64,000 nt of DNA, taken from assembly GCF_900107975.1 (NCBI RefSeq), contig NZ_FNVF01000018.1:9759-73758 (forward strand), given 5' to 3'. Origin of the DNA: Paenibacillus sp. UNC499MF (GTDB lineage: Bacteria > Bacillota > Bacilli > Paenibacillales > NBRC-103111). Positions 18,894-27,179 of the stretch are shown here, one piece after another (positions within the stretch are counted from its first letter, which is position 1; each line of letters begins with the position of its first letter). The translations under genes and the position numbers were made by a program. The notes beneath the pieces were generated by a model. That model was not told where the DNA came from. It ran no database searches and saw nothing but the letters and a program-made list of their open reading frames with translations.

Positions 18894-19340
18894 CTAGTAG
18901 CCTGCGGCCCGGTCACTTACGGGTTCTCCTGCCTGGTGCGGATGAGCCGGGGACTTTCCCTTGAATTTGTAAAGCGACATAAATAAGCACAAACCCGCTA
19001 CGAACGCGAATTTTTGGTAATGGAGAATAAGGAAATCTGTCATCGGCATAGGCATGGCAAATATCAGAAGCGGGTAAAAGCTCAAGAGAAGAAACACAAG
19101 GAATACCGTGAAAAACAAGGCCCGGTGAACAGTCAGTTGACTGGTTAGAAAGAGAGTGCCGCTGTAAATTCCGGTCAGCATATACAACAAAATTTTGAAG
19201 CCGCTGAGCAAGAGAATGATTGAGTAAGTAGATTTGATACTTTCAGCATCCAGAAACCGTTCCAATTTTATGATCCCGTAAAAAACAATTGCGGCCCCGA
19301 TTAACCAAATAAAAATAAACGCCGTTCTGTTTAATCGCAT
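18894..19340 (-). CDS. Four-helix membrane protein, tandem paralogue B
   Basis: 148 residues from the ATG at 19340 with AAGGAGGATT upstream. The layout matches paralogue A: four hydrophobic segments, the shared start RLNRTAFIFIWLIGAA, HRALFFTVF near the third helix and a hydrophilic C-terminal tail that differs between the copies. The middle and tail have diverged more than the N terminus and helix three, which suggests those conserved parts carry the function. No conserved catalytic residues stand out, so a role is not assigned. The 132-base gap between the copies holds no other gene. Confidence 0.7.
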   Translation of the reverse strand: MRLNRTAFIFIWLIGAAIVFYGIIKLERFLDAESIKSTYSIILLLSGFKILLYMLTGIYSGTLFLTSQLTVHRALFFTVFLVFLLLSFYPLLIFAMPMPMTDFLILHYQKFAFVAGLCLFMSLYKFKGKSPAHPHQAGEPVSDRAAGY

Positions 19341-19452
19341 AGAAAGAAATCCTCCTTGAAGTTGTCAGGTTAAATTTACCATATTAATTGGAATATGGGT
19401 AGCGAAGCTGTATGGACGATTGACTTTCCGCCGGGAAGAATCCGTTTCCCGC

Positions 19453-19496
19453 TTGCCAAAGCATATATTGTCGTATATTATAGACATTATAGATCC
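19453..19496 (+). promoter_or_regulatory. Promoter with Rrf2-type operator, copy 1
   Basis: TTGCCA (19453-19458), 17 bases, TATTAT (19476-19481). The -10 box runs into TTATAGACATTATAGATCC ending at 19496, which contains the direct repeat ATTATAGA twice at 9-bp spacing. The same element recurs before the reductase gene at 20081, so it is the likely binding site of the Rrf2 protein and would block its own promoter. Confidence 0.72.
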
Positions 19497-19573
19497 GCAA
19501 TTAAAAAATGACGAATAAGCTCGTTAATCTTCGTTCATTTTTAATTCGCACGGGAAGGAGGCGCAGCCCAATC

Positions 19574-20065
19574 ATGCAATTTTCCAAAAGCACCGGATAC
19601 GCTCTGCATGCACTGATTCATTTAGCCCATACGGAGCGCGGCCGCAACGTAGGCATTAAGGAATTAGCGGCCTGGCTCGGCGTGTCCGAAAGCTACTTGT
19701 CCAAAATTATGTCCAAGCTTCGGCAGGACGGTATCGTTCGTGCGGTACCGGGAGCAAGCGGGGGTTACGAGCTAGCGCGGAAGACTGATGAAATCTCTTT
19801 TTTTGATGTCATTCAGGTGATCGAAGGACGCCAGCATATGTATGAATGTTTCAAAATCAGCGAAGAACATCACCCGATGTTTTTCGAATCGGAGATTCTG
19901 GAGCCTGAATCGCCGGACGGTGCGGACGACAGAGAATGTCTCGTTAAAAAAGTGATGATGGGCGCCGAACGGCATCTGAACGATTATTTAAGAAAGCACA
20001 CGATCCAGTCGGTACTTGACTCGGCGTCCGCCTGCAGCGGCGAAGTCACGCACAAGAAGGAATAG
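19574..20065 (+). CDS. Rrf2-family transcription regulator
   Basis: 163 residues from the ATG at 19574 (GGAAGGAGG upstream). The winged-helix domain spans 1-75, with LAAWLGVSESYLSKIMSKL as the recognition region and VRAVPGASGGYELARK as the wing typical of Rrf2 proteins. Cysteines lie at 92, 122 and 154; IscR-type iron-sulfur regulators use three cysteines close together after position 90, so only Cys92 matches and cluster binding is uncertain. A thiol switch is also possible. Its likely partner is the FAD-dependent disulfide reductase-like gene 50 bases downstream, which shares an almost identical operator. Confidence 0.9.
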   Translation: MQFSKSTGYALHALIHLAHTERGRNVGIKELAAWLGVSESYLSKIMSKLRQDGIVRAVPGASGGYELARKTDEISFFDVIQVIEGRQHMYECFKISEEHHPMFFESEILEPESPDGADDRECLVKKVMMGAERHLNDYLRKHTIQSVLDSASACSGEVTHKKE

Positions 20066-20080
20066 CCTTTTTGTATTCTA

Positions 20081-20100
20081 ATTATAGACATTAAAGATCC
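20081..20100 (+). promoter_or_regulatory. Rrf2-type operator, copy 2
   Basis: Differs from the copy at 19477-19496 by one base in 20. It lies between the Rrf2 gene and the reductase gene, next to the reductase ribosome site. Confidence 0.7.
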
Positions 20101-20114
20101 ATAAGGAGGAGAAT

Positions 20115-21029
20115 ATGGAGCAGCATATCGATGTAGGCATTATCGGCGGGGGGCCGGCGGGTTTGAACGCGGCCCTCGTACTTGGCAGAGCAAGGAAAAG
20201 TGTGGTCGTTATCGACGAAGAGCGTCCGCGCAACAGGGTTACCCGCGAGTCTCACGGCTTTCTGACACGGGACGGCATCAGCCCCGCAGAATTCCGCCGT
20301 ATCGCGAGGGAGCAAATTGCAGCGTATCCTTCGGTCTCTTTCGATGCGGATGCGGCCGAATCCGTCACGGGATCGGATGGCAATTTTCAAATCACGACCC
20401 GTCAAGGAACGGTCTACCGGTGTAAAAAACTTCTTTTCGCTACGGGAAAGAAAGACCTTCCGCTCGATATTAACGGTTTGGCGGACGTTTACGGCAAAAG
20501 CGCGTTTGTCTGTCCTTACTGCGACGGATGGGAATTGAGGGACCAGCCTCTGGTTCTGATTGTCAAGGGAGGGGCCGCGATGCATTCGGCCCGTACGATT
20601 TCCGGCTGGTCCGCGCGGACGACGATCTGTACCAACGGTCCCGATGAGCTAACGGAAGAACAGCGTGAAGAGCTTAACGCGCATCGTGTGCCGGTTTACG
20701 ATTCGCCCATCGTGCGCATTGAATCGAGCGGCGGCATGGTCGAAGAGGTTGTGCTTCAGGATGGCAGCGCCATTCCATGCAAAGGAATTTTCTTCGCGCC
20801 CAAGCTGGCCGCCGGTTCGGATCTTCCCCGTGAGATCGGCTGCCGCATGACGGAAGGGGGATCCGTGGTAGCCGATCCTTTCGGCAAAACGAACGTGCCT
20901 GGAGTCTTCTCTGCCGGAGATTCCGCAACCGAAATGTATCAGGCGATCACGGCCGCCTCTCTCGGATCCCTTGCCGCCGTCGGCATAAACACGGAGCTGC
21001 TTGCAGAAGCCTGGGGCAACCGCGACTAG
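20115..21029 (+). CDS. FAD-dependent thioredoxin-reductase-like oxidoreductase
   Basis: 304 residues. The FAD-binding motif GIIGGGPAGLNAAL is at 8-21, the redox pair is CPYC (Cys133, Cys136), and the second FAD motif VFSAGDSATEMYQA is near 270. The NADPH-domain glycine motif, normally GGGDSA, is here KGGAAMHSA, so cofactor use may differ. Stand-alone proteins with CPYCDGWE resemble the GliT/HlmI group of dithiol oxidases as well as thioredoxin reductases. The Rrf2 gene and shared operator suggest induction by redox or thiol stress. AAGGAGGAG precedes the ATG. Confidence 0.88.
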   Translation: MEQHIDVGIIGGGPAGLNAALVLGRARKSVVVIDEERPRNRVTRESHGFLTRDGISPAEFRRIAREQIAAYPSVSFDADAAESVTGSDGNFQITTRQGTVYRCKKLLFATGKKDLPLDINGLADVYGKSAFVCPYCDGWELRDQPLVLIVKGGAAMHSARTISGWSARTTICTNGPDELTEEQREELNAHRVPVYDSPIVRIESSGGMVEEVVLQDGSAIPCKGIFFAPKLAAGSDLPREIGCRMTEGGSVVADPFGKTNVPGVFSAGDSATEMYQAITAASLGSLAAVGINTELLAEAWGNRD

Positions 21030-21123
21030 CGGCAGCTTCTGCAAGTACATGGATGCAGCGGGTATGCAAGTGGCTGGCCTGTCCAGTCTGACCCCGCAAC
21101 CTCTTCTTTTTAAGTAAACGCAG

Positions 21124-21147
21124 CGGCCCTCTGAGGCCGTTTTTTTA
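21124..21147 (+). terminator. Intrinsic terminator
   Basis: CGGCC and GGCCG arms, six-base loop, seven T. Confidence 0.85.
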
Positions 21148-21172
21148 TTGTTGGAATCGTGCCGGTATTATG

Positions 21173-21221
21173 TTGACTGGTCGGTTAGCATCCGGTACAA
21201 TTTTATTAACCGATCGGTTAG
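21173..21221 (+). promoter_or_regulatory. Promoter with two TetR-type operators (TetR-P450 unit)
   Basis: TTGACT (21173-21178), 17 bases, TACAAT (21196-21201). A perfect palindrome AACCGATCGGTT at 21208-21219 lies at the start site, and a related copy ACTGGTCGGTTAG at 21176-21188 lies in the spacer. CGGTTAG is common to both, so repressor binding would cover the promoter twice. Confidence 0.8.
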
Positions 21222-21243
21222 TATAGAGGAAGGAGGGCACCGG

Positions 21244-21864
21244 TTGCCTTTACAACTTTACGAAAGAAACGCGATCTTCGAAGCTTGTCTTTCCGTTTTC
21301 GCGCGCCACGGGTATAAAGACACTTCGACCGGAATGCTGGCGGAGGCGGCCGGAATTTCCAAGGCGTTAATTTTTCACCATTTCAAAAGCAAAAAACTGC
21401 TGTATTTCAGCCTGGTGGATCACTGTTTCGAGAAGGCGAGGGAAGAACTCCGGTTGGAAGCTGTTCCGGACTACGGTGATTTTTTTGAAGCGATTGACGC
21501 ACACAGCCGCAAAAAGCTTGATTATTTCCGGAAGCATCCAAAAGATATTCAATTGATTTACGAGGTCTATTATCAACCCCCGGAAGAGCTGAAAGAGGAG
21601 ATCGACAAGAAATACGGGCACGTACTAGCTTCCAAGCATGAGGTGTGGGAGCGGTTGTTTGAGAGTGTGCCGCTCCGGGAGGGAGTGGACCGTAAGCAGG
21701 CATTTGAGCTGGTCATCATTACCCTGGAGCATTTTGAGAACAAGTTCGTAACCGAGGTTACGGATCTTAGCGCCATCGACGACCATTATATCGAAAACAT
21801 GTTCAAAAAGATGAATGAATTCTGTACCATGATCCGTCATGGCATTGCACAGAATCATGCTTAA
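21244..21864 (+). CDS. TetR-family regulator of the P450 gene
   Basis: 206 residues from a TTG at 21244, chosen because AGGAAGGAGGG precedes it and because a start further upstream would fall inside the promoter. The helix-turn-helix at about 25-50 includes TSTGMLAEAAGISKALIFHH, typical of TetR proteins, and the rest is an all-helical ligand and dimer domain. Two operators overlap its promoter. The P450 gene starts 79 bases after its stop in the same direction with no terminator between, so the pair is probably one autoregulated operon induced by a P450 substrate or related compound. Confidence 0.9.
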   Translation: MPLQLYERNAIFEACLSVFARHGYKDTSTGMLAEAAGISKALIFHHFKSKKLLYFSLVDHCFEKAREELRLEAVPDYGDFFEAIDAHSRKKLDYFRKHPKDIQLIYEVYYQPPEELKEEIDKKYGHVLASKHEVWERLFESVPLREGVDRKQAFELVIITLEHFENKFVTEVTDLSAIDDHYIENMFKKMNEFCTMIRHGIAQNHA

Positions 21865-21943
21865 ACGATGCAGCACGATATTTTCCTCATAAAGGTCAGC
21901 CGGTTTTCCGCTTATTCGCTTTTAAGAAGAAGGGAGTAAATCC

Positions 21944-23173
21944 ATGGAAAAAATTACGGGCGGCGATTTAAATTCGCCGGAAACGATGCGTGATGTGGCC
22001 GCGTTCTATAAACGGCTGGCTGCACAGAAGGAGCCGCTTATCCGCCTGGATGATTTTTACGGTATGGGAGGGGCCTGGGTCGCTTATCGTCACGAGGATG
22101 TGGCCGCGATGCTGAAAGATCCCCGGCTTGTCAAAGATATGAGGAAATACGTGCCGCAGAACGAGCCGGAAGCAGCAGGGGCAAGCACGTATGTGGGCAA
22201 GCTGTTTGAATGGTTGAGGAACATGCCGAATATGCTGACGTCCGATCCGCCCGATCATACCCGGCTGCGCAGGCTCGCTTCGAAAGCTTTTACCCCTCAG
22301 ATGATTGAGGGTCTGCGTCCGCGCATCCAGCAGATCGCCGACGAGCTTCTGGATGACGTTCAGGAGCGGGGCCGGATGGATCTTGTCGCGGATTTCGCTT
22401 ACCCGCTGCCGATTATCGTCATTTCGGAGATACTGGGGATTCCGGCGGCAGACCGCAGCCTTTTCCGGGGCTGGACTCAGAAACTTCTGCAGGCCGCAAC
22501 GGACCCTAGTCAAGGTTCCGCGGCGGAAGATACGCTGGATGAGTTCATTGCGTATATCCGGACGCTTCTGGACGAAAAACGCCGCAATCCCGGCTCCGAT
22601 GTGACAAGCGGTCTTGTCCAGGCGTACGAACAGGGAGACAAGCTGAGCGAGAACGAGCTTCTCTCCACAATCTGGCTGCTTATCATCGCCGGTCACGAAA
22701 CGACGGTCAACCTGATCGGCAACGGTGTGCTCGCGCTGCTGCAGCATCCTGGACAAATGCGCCTGCTCCGGGAAACGCCGTCTCTCCTCCCGAATGCGGT
22801 AGAAGAACTGCTGCGCATGGAAGGCCCCATTGTCATTGCCAGCCGGTTTGCCGGAGAGAACATCGCCATGCACGGCAAAGTCATCCGCGAAGGGGAGATC
22901 GTGCTGCTGACTCTGGCCGCCGCCAACCTGGATCCGCAGAAATTTGCGGATTCCGATAAGCTCGATATCACCCGTGAAGAGAACGAACATCTCGCCTTCG
23001 GCAAAGGGATCCACCACTGCCTCGGCGCGCCGCTTGCCCGAATGGAAGGGGAAATTGCTTTCGGCACGCTTTTGCGGCGGCTGCCGGACCTGCGTCTTGC
23101 CGTCGAACCGGAGAGGCTCGTTTATAACCATGGAAAGCTGCGCTCACTTACCAGCCTGCCTGTAATTTTTTAA
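21944..23173 (+). CDS. Cytochrome P450 (CYP107-like)
   Basis: 409 residues, the usual length for soluble bacterial P450s. The I-helix oxygen-activation motif is AGHETT, the K-helix has EELLR (ExxR), and the haem loop is FGKGIHHCLGAP with Cys359 as the iron ligand. Such enzymes hydroxylate small molecules using electrons from ferredoxin or flavodoxin; no redox partner is encoded nearby. GAAGGGAG precedes the ATG. The upstream TetR gene and its operators suggest substrate induction. The general look is of the CYP107/BioI-related group that acts on fatty acids, macrolides or steroids, but the substrate is open. Confidence 0.94.
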   Translation: MEKITGGDLNSPETMRDVAAFYKRLAAQKEPLIRLDDFYGMGGAWVAYRHEDVAAMLKDPRLVKDMRKYVPQNEPEAAGASTYVGKLFEWLRNMPNMLTSDPPDHTRLRRLASKAFTPQMIEGLRPRIQQIADELLDDVQERGRMDLVADFAYPLPIIVISEILGIPAADRSLFRGWTQKLLQAATDPSQGSAAEDTLDEFIAYIRTLLDEKRRNPGSDVTSGLVQAYEQGDKLSENELLSTIWLLIIAGHETTVNLIGNGVLALLQHPGQMRLLRETPSLLPNAVEELLRMEGPIVIASRFAGENIAMHGKVIREGEIVLLTLAAANLDPQKFADSDKLDITREENEHLAFGKGIHHCLGAPLARMEGEIAFGTLLRRLPDLRLAVEPERLVYNHGKLRSLTSLPVIF

Positions 23174-23260
23174 TCGAAAATTAGAAAAAAGACCAGCAAA
23201 AACAGAGGAAAACGCACTTGCATTGAGTTTTAGACATCCTACTCTATGTGCAAACAAGTA

Positions 23261-23290
23261 AAGCCCCATCCAATTGGACGGGGCTTCGTT
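23261..23290 (+). terminator. Probable terminator after the P450 gene
   Basis: AAGCCCC pairs with GGGGCTT, with a shorter inner pairing TCCAATTGGA; the T-run after it is interrupted. Confidence 0.65.
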
Positions 23291-23316
23291 TGTTACCTGA
23301 TGTATGGATCATTGAC

Positions 23317-23493
23317 CTATTCCTCTTTAGTTCCTCCAGCCGCCCAATAGCCAGCCGGAAAAGCAACCAGGAATGTGGCAATAAAGCGGATAGTCATGTT
23401 TGAATCATAGTAAAAATCAAGTCTTGTCGCAATTATAAGGACCGCAAGGACAAAAGGGACAGTCAGAAGTACTCTCTGGGTGCAAGTTTTCAC
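23317..23493 (-). CDS. Small two-helix membrane protein
   Basis: 58 codons from a GTG at 23493 to a TAG at 23317, with GGTGGTGAT a few bases upstream. Two hydrophobic stretches, about residues 8-22 (VLLTVPFVLAVLIIA) and 34-50 (TIRFIATFLVAFPAGYW), flank a short polar turn, ending in a charged tail TKEE. The composition is that of a real small membrane protein rather than a chance frame. It stands alone between the P450 gene and the MocR gene. I do not recognise the family. Confidence 0.55.
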   Translation of the reverse strand: MKTCTQRVLLTVPFVLAVLIIATRLDFYYDSNMTIRFIATFLVAFPAGYWAAGGTKEE

Positions 23494-23844
23494 AGCATCA
23501 CCACCGTTTTACAGCTTAATTATATTTCTTTCGTAATCAATTAAAATTTATAACCTGTATCAACGTAAGGCTTACTTAAGACCGTTTTTTCAACTGTGTT
23601 CTAAACGGGTCAGTGCAAGTGCGGCAGACAGAATTTGTCAAATGGTTTTCTACACAGTTCTATCCATTAATGCCGATTTAATGGATAATACCATAAAATA
23701 GTACCGATTATTTACAATTCAGTCAATAGTAACGTAGAGTCATACATGCTCTAGCCGTTAAGTAAACTTGGTCGCAACTTTTATGGAAACGACCGTAGGA
23801 CAACGTTATCCAGCTCTATAACGATATACCTAAGTATCCAAGCA
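23494..23844. other. Gene-free AT-rich gap
   Basis: About 350 bases with no frame that looks coding and no clear terminator or repeat. It may hold the promoter of the small membrane protein. Confidence 0.5.
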
Positions 23845-25275
23845 TCACAAAGGAAAGGCCATCAAAGAGAAGACCGCATCCTTAAATCGTTTTAATCCCG
23901 CACGCAGCTCTCTTTCATTCAAATAAGAATAACTGATCCGCACCCGGGATGCCGACTCTCTCAGCGGATCACAGATCGTACCCGGGACGAAGGTAAGGGA
24001 CTGCTCCATGCAGCGGCTGAGCAAGCGGTCCATCGGTACCGAAGCCGGCAGCTCCACCCACAGATTAAATCCGCCGGCAGGACTGGTCCACCGCCAACCC
24101 GTTCCGGCCAATTCATCTTCCATGATGTCCTTGCGCACCGCCAGGGCGATTCTCAGTTTCTCCAGATGCTGCTGCATCCGGTCGGAGAAGAAATAGTGCA
24201 AGAAAATTTTCTGATTGAGCAGGGGAGCCCCGCTGTCGGACAACGATTTGGCCCGGATCAGATAGGTCATGATCGACGGACGGCAGGCCACAACGGCAAC
24301 GCTTAAGCCGGGAGCGATATATTTGCTGAAACTGCGGAGATAGATGACGTACCCTGCGGTGTCGTAAGCAAAGAGCGGCAGGGGAGGCTTATCGCCGAAG
24401 TAAATATCGCGGCACGGATCGTCTTCGATCAGCAGGCACTTGTACGTCTCCGCGAGCTCGACCAGTTTCTTCCGCTGTTCGGCCGGTACGGTATAACCCG
24501 TCGGGTTGTGAAAGGTAGGGTTGAGGTAGAACAGGCGCGGCCTGCAGGTCCGCATGAGCAGCTCCACCTGCTCCAGATCGTAGCCGGACGGATGAATATC
24601 GACCGGTATGATGCGGGCACCCTGCCGGCTGAAAACGTCTATGGCCGGACTGTAAGTCGGCCGTTCCAGCATAACGGCATCCCTCGGTTTTACGAGGACT
24701 CTGGCGACCAGATCGATGGCCTCCTGGGAACCGGAGGTGATGAGCAGTTCATCGGGAGACACGAAAAAACGGTAGTTCTTCGAAAAATACTCGCGAAGAG
24801 CTTCCCGCAGCTCCTGATCCCCCTGAACGGTCGAGTAGGTGCCCAGCACTTTCGGATACAGATCGAACACTTTTTTTACATATTCCGACAAGTACAGATT
24901 CGGCAGCAGGTTAGGATCGAGCAGCGCTTTGGAAAATTGATAGTCCGCCTGCACTTGATGAATTTCCGAAAGATGGCTTTCATGCACATACGCGGAAACG
25001 ATCGGATCGTTCGAAGAACCCAAGATCGACCGGCTGCCGGGATGAACATAGTACCCAGATTTGTCTTTTACATACACGTCTTCACTGTTCTTCAGCAGCT
25101 GATAAGCCTTGAATACAGTCAGCCGATGGACCCGGAATTCCGCCGCCAGCGACCGGATCGAAGGAAGCTTGTCATGCGCTTTCCATTCTCCGCGTCTAAT
25201 CCTTTCCAGCAGATAATCGTAAATTTGTTCGAACAGCTTATCCGAATGGACGTTCCGATGATTTTCTTTTTCCAC
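23845..25275 (-). CDS. MocR/GabR-type regulator (GntR helix-turn-helix fused to aminotransferase)
   Basis: 476 residues from a GTG at 25275. Residues 10-75 are a GntR-type winged helix (KLPSIRSLAAEFRVHRLTVF), and 110-470 are a fold-type I aminotransferase with the PLP region NPTGYTVP and the lysine segment LRSFSKYIAPGL. MocR proteins use PLP as a sensor and bind direct repeats between themselves and a divergent target. Here the divergent gene is an EamA permease, and two direct repeats lie in the 125-base gap, so activation of the exporter in response to an amine or vitamin B6-related signal is likely. Confidence 0.93.
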   Translation of the reverse strand: MEKENHRNVHSDKLFEQIYDYLLERIRRGEWKAHDKLPSIRSLAAEFRVHRLTVFKAYQLLKNSEDVYVKDKSGYYVHPGSRSILGSSNDPIVSAYVHESHLSEIHQVQADYQFSKALLDPNLLPNLYLSEYVKKVFDLYPKVLGTYSTVQGDQELREALREYFSKNYRFFVSPDELLITSGSQEAIDLVARVLVKPRDAVMLERPTYSPAIDVFSRQGARIIPVDIHPSGYDLEQVELLMRTCRPRLFYLNPTFHNPTGYTVPAEQRKKLVELAETYKCLLIEDDPCRDIYFGDKPPLPLFAYDTAGYVIYLRSFSKYIAPGLSVAVVACRPSIMTYLIRAKSLSDSGAPLLNQKIFLHYFFSDRMQQHLEKLRIALAVRKDIMEDELAGTGWRWTSPAGGFNLWVELPASVPMDRLLSRCMEQSLTFVPGTICDPLRESASRVRISYSYLNERELRAGLKRFKDAVFSLMAFPL

Positions 25276-25332
25276 CCTGCATCGCTCATTTCCTCGGTTT
25301 CGGTTTCCTCCAGTATAGCCGATATCGGCGTT

Positions 25333-25380
25333 AATCTGTTCTGCACTTTAAAATCTGTTCTGTTCAACCCCCTTTATACT
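25333..25380 (+). promoter_or_regulatory. MocR-type direct-repeat operator and -10 box
   Basis: AATCTGTTCTG occurs at 25333-25343 and again at 25352-25362, 19 bp apart, in direct orientation, just upstream of TATACT (25375-25380). No good -35 box is present, which suits a promoter needing an activator. Confidence 0.72.
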
Positions 25381-25400
25381 GGGGAAAAGGAGGAATGGAT

Positions 25401-26318
25401 ATGATCCCGTTCAACTATATCCTGATGTGTTTAATTTTCGGGACAACTTTTTTGGTCATCAAAGTGGGGATCGACGCCGGCGCGTCCCCCTTCTTCTCGG
25501 CCGGAATCCGGTTTTTTCTTGCCGGCGCTATTCTGTTTATTGCCATGATCCTGCAAAAGAAAGCGAGAATCTCGCTTCTGCTACGCAAAGAGATGGTGCT
25601 TACCGGACTCGCGCTTACTTTCGGTGTTTTTGCCAGCCTGTACTGGGCGGAGCAGTATGTAAGCTCCGGAATCGCCGCCGTACTGTCGGCAACGGCTCCG
25701 CTTATGATTATGCTGCTCCAGACGGTCATGACCCGGCAGAACATGTCCGCATCGTCCTGGACAGGCTGCCTGGTGGGACTTGCGGGTGTGATTATTTTGC
25801 TCCTGCCCGGTATGACCGTCGCTTTCAGCACGGTTTGGGCGGCGGGATGCATCGCGGTTTTGACGGGGCAGATCTTTTATTCGGCGGGCACGGTGTATTC
25901 CAGGCGGGTGATTCGGAGATTTTCGGATACGTCTCCGATTGCGCTGAATGCGGCCCAAATGCTGCACGGGGGAGTCATGCTTCTGGTATTGTCGCTGTTC
26001 ACGGAGCAAATACATCCGGAAGCGATGCTTGTTCCGGAAGCCGCTTTTTCACTGCTGTATCTGGTTGTTTTCGGCTCGATGATGGGGCACACCATATTTT
26101 ACTGGCTTGTAGCCAAGACGAATCCCGTTTTTCCGTCCACCTGGCTTTATGTTTCTCCGCTGATCGCCCTCAGCCTGGGAGTTTATCTTTACGGTGAGCC
26201 CCTCTCGTTTTTATCGCTTCTGGGGGGAGTCACTATTATCGCGGGCATTCTTCTGATTAATCTCAAAAGCCTGCGGCAGCTCGCGGGCAGCCGGACTAAT
26301 CTGGCTGAACGAAGTTAG
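25401..26318 (+). CDS. EamA/DMT-family transporter
   Basis: 305 residues from the second ATG at 25401, which is eight bases from AAAGGAGG; the ATG at 25395 is too close. Ten hydrophobic segments arranged as two repeats of five are typical of drug/metabolite transporters of the EamA group. They move amino acids, amines or other metabolites across the plasma membrane, usually outward. It is divergent from the MocR gene and probably its target, with the direct-repeat operator directly before its -10 box. Substrate unknown. Confidence 0.92.
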   Translation: MIPFNYILMCLIFGTTFLVIKVGIDAGASPFFSAGIRFFLAGAILFIAMILQKKARISLLLRKEMVLTGLALTFGVFASLYWAEQYVSSGIAAVLSATAPLMIMLLQTVMTRQNMSASSWTGCLVGLAGVIILLLPGMTVAFSTVWAAGCIAVLTGQIFYSAGTVYSRRVIRRFSDTSPIALNAAQMLHGGVMLLVLSLFTEQIHPEAMLVPEAAFSLLYLVVFGSMMGHTIFYWLVAKTNPVFPSTWLYVSPLIALSLGVYLYGEPLSFLSLLGGVTIIAGILLINLKSLRQLAGSRTNLAERS

Positions 26319-26436
26319 CGGGCGGGAGGACTTACGGACCAAAACCGGCAGATCATTCGATATCAAAATGTTCACAAATATGTCACTTATGCGGAGCCTT
26401 TCATTGTCCCTATAATAACAAAGGTAAACAGAGAGG

Positions 26437-26934
26437 ATGATGGAAGTGCCGACAACGAAGAAAGAACATATTTATTATGGCTTGATGATGTGCTGCGGGA
26501 TGGTCGTGGGTATGATGTCTTATAATTTAATTAGGAATGGCCTCATCGGCACGATATCCTGGCAAGGATTACTGCTTCAATTCGTACTTTGCTTTATTAC
26601 CGCGTTTCTTGTGGAATCGTTTGTCGTAGGTCCCCTGGCGAAGAAAATTGCTTTCTCGCTGCCTTTTGACAAGTCGAAGCAGATACTGGTTATCCTGTCC
26701 ATGTCCGTCTGTATGGTAACCGGAATGGTTCTTGTTATGTCGGTGTACGGACTGGCGACGTCTTACTTCATGAATCCCCCGGCGGGACAATCATTGCTGG
26801 GAAGCTATTTTACGACGGTAGGTAAAAATTTTATATTTGCTCTGCCTCTGCAGCTCCTTATTGTAGGACCGATTGCCCGCTATTTGTTTAAAAGATTCAT
26901 TAAAAGCGAAAAAATGACGATATCTCCAACCTGA
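26437..26934 (+). CDS. DUF2798-like membrane protein
   Basis: 165 residues, starting at one of two adjacent ATG codons (26437 or 26440); GAGAGG lies only a few bases away, so the start is uncertain and a GTG at 26446 is possible. Four hydrophobic segments are visible at about 12-30, 40-62, 82-105 and 125-150. The sequence around LVESFVVGPLAKKIA and PLQLLIVGPIARYLF repeats a VGPxAxxxF pattern, as expected for two DUF2798 repeats. Function is not known. TATAAT lies at 26411-26416, without an obvious -35 box. Confidence 0.75.
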   Translation: MMEVPTTKKEHIYYGLMMCCGMVVGMMSYNLIRNGLIGTISWQGLLLQFVLCFITAFLVESFVVGPLAKKIAFSLPFDKSKQILVILSMSVCMVTGMVLVMSVYGLATSYFMNPPAGQSLLGSYFTTVGKNFIFALPLQLLIVGPIARYLFKRFIKSEKMTISPT

Positions 26935-26991
26935 TTTCACGTATTTTCGGATATTTGACGGAATATGACGGAATTTTGTTTGAGAAAAAGA

Positions 26992-27020
26992 TTGACACGG
27001 TTATATGAATCTGTTACCTT
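26992..27020 (+). promoter_or_regulatory. Promoter of the manganese riboswitch operon
   Basis: TTGACA (26992-26997), 17 bases, TACCTT (27015-27020). Confidence 0.7.
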
Positions 27021-27029
27021 GAAGGTAAT

Positions 27030-27168
27030 TTCATACCCTTCAAAGGGGAGTAGCTTATACATGCTTAGTCGTCATTACGTGGCTTTATCGCCTCCGGCTT
27101 CGCATGCGACGTAAGAACGATCACGTTGTTAGCGAGACCTTTGCCTTACGGCATCGGTCTTTTATTTT
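27030..27168 (+). promoter_or_regulatory. yybP-ykoY manganese riboswitch with terminator platform
   Basis: The hallmark conserved pieces are present in order: AAAGGGGAGTAGC near the 5' end, the CGCCTCCGGC-like internal part, and GCGAGACCTTTGCC at the 3' end. CAAAGG (27041-27046) pairs with CCTTTG (27138-27143) to close P1. The bases AGACC (27135-27139) can instead pair with GGTCT (27156-27160), together with GCC/GGC, giving a hairpin before TTTTATTTT. P1 formation and terminator formation therefore exclude each other, so manganese binding should switch expression on. The downstream TerC gene fits this known class. Confidence 0.9.
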
Positions 27169-27179
27169 GGGAAAAACAG

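Noticed and set aside
21968-23131. Long open frame on the minus strand across the P450 gene
   Set aside because: It is the mirror of a clear P450 with all motifs; the antisense product is rich in Arg, His and Gln and has no ribosome site.
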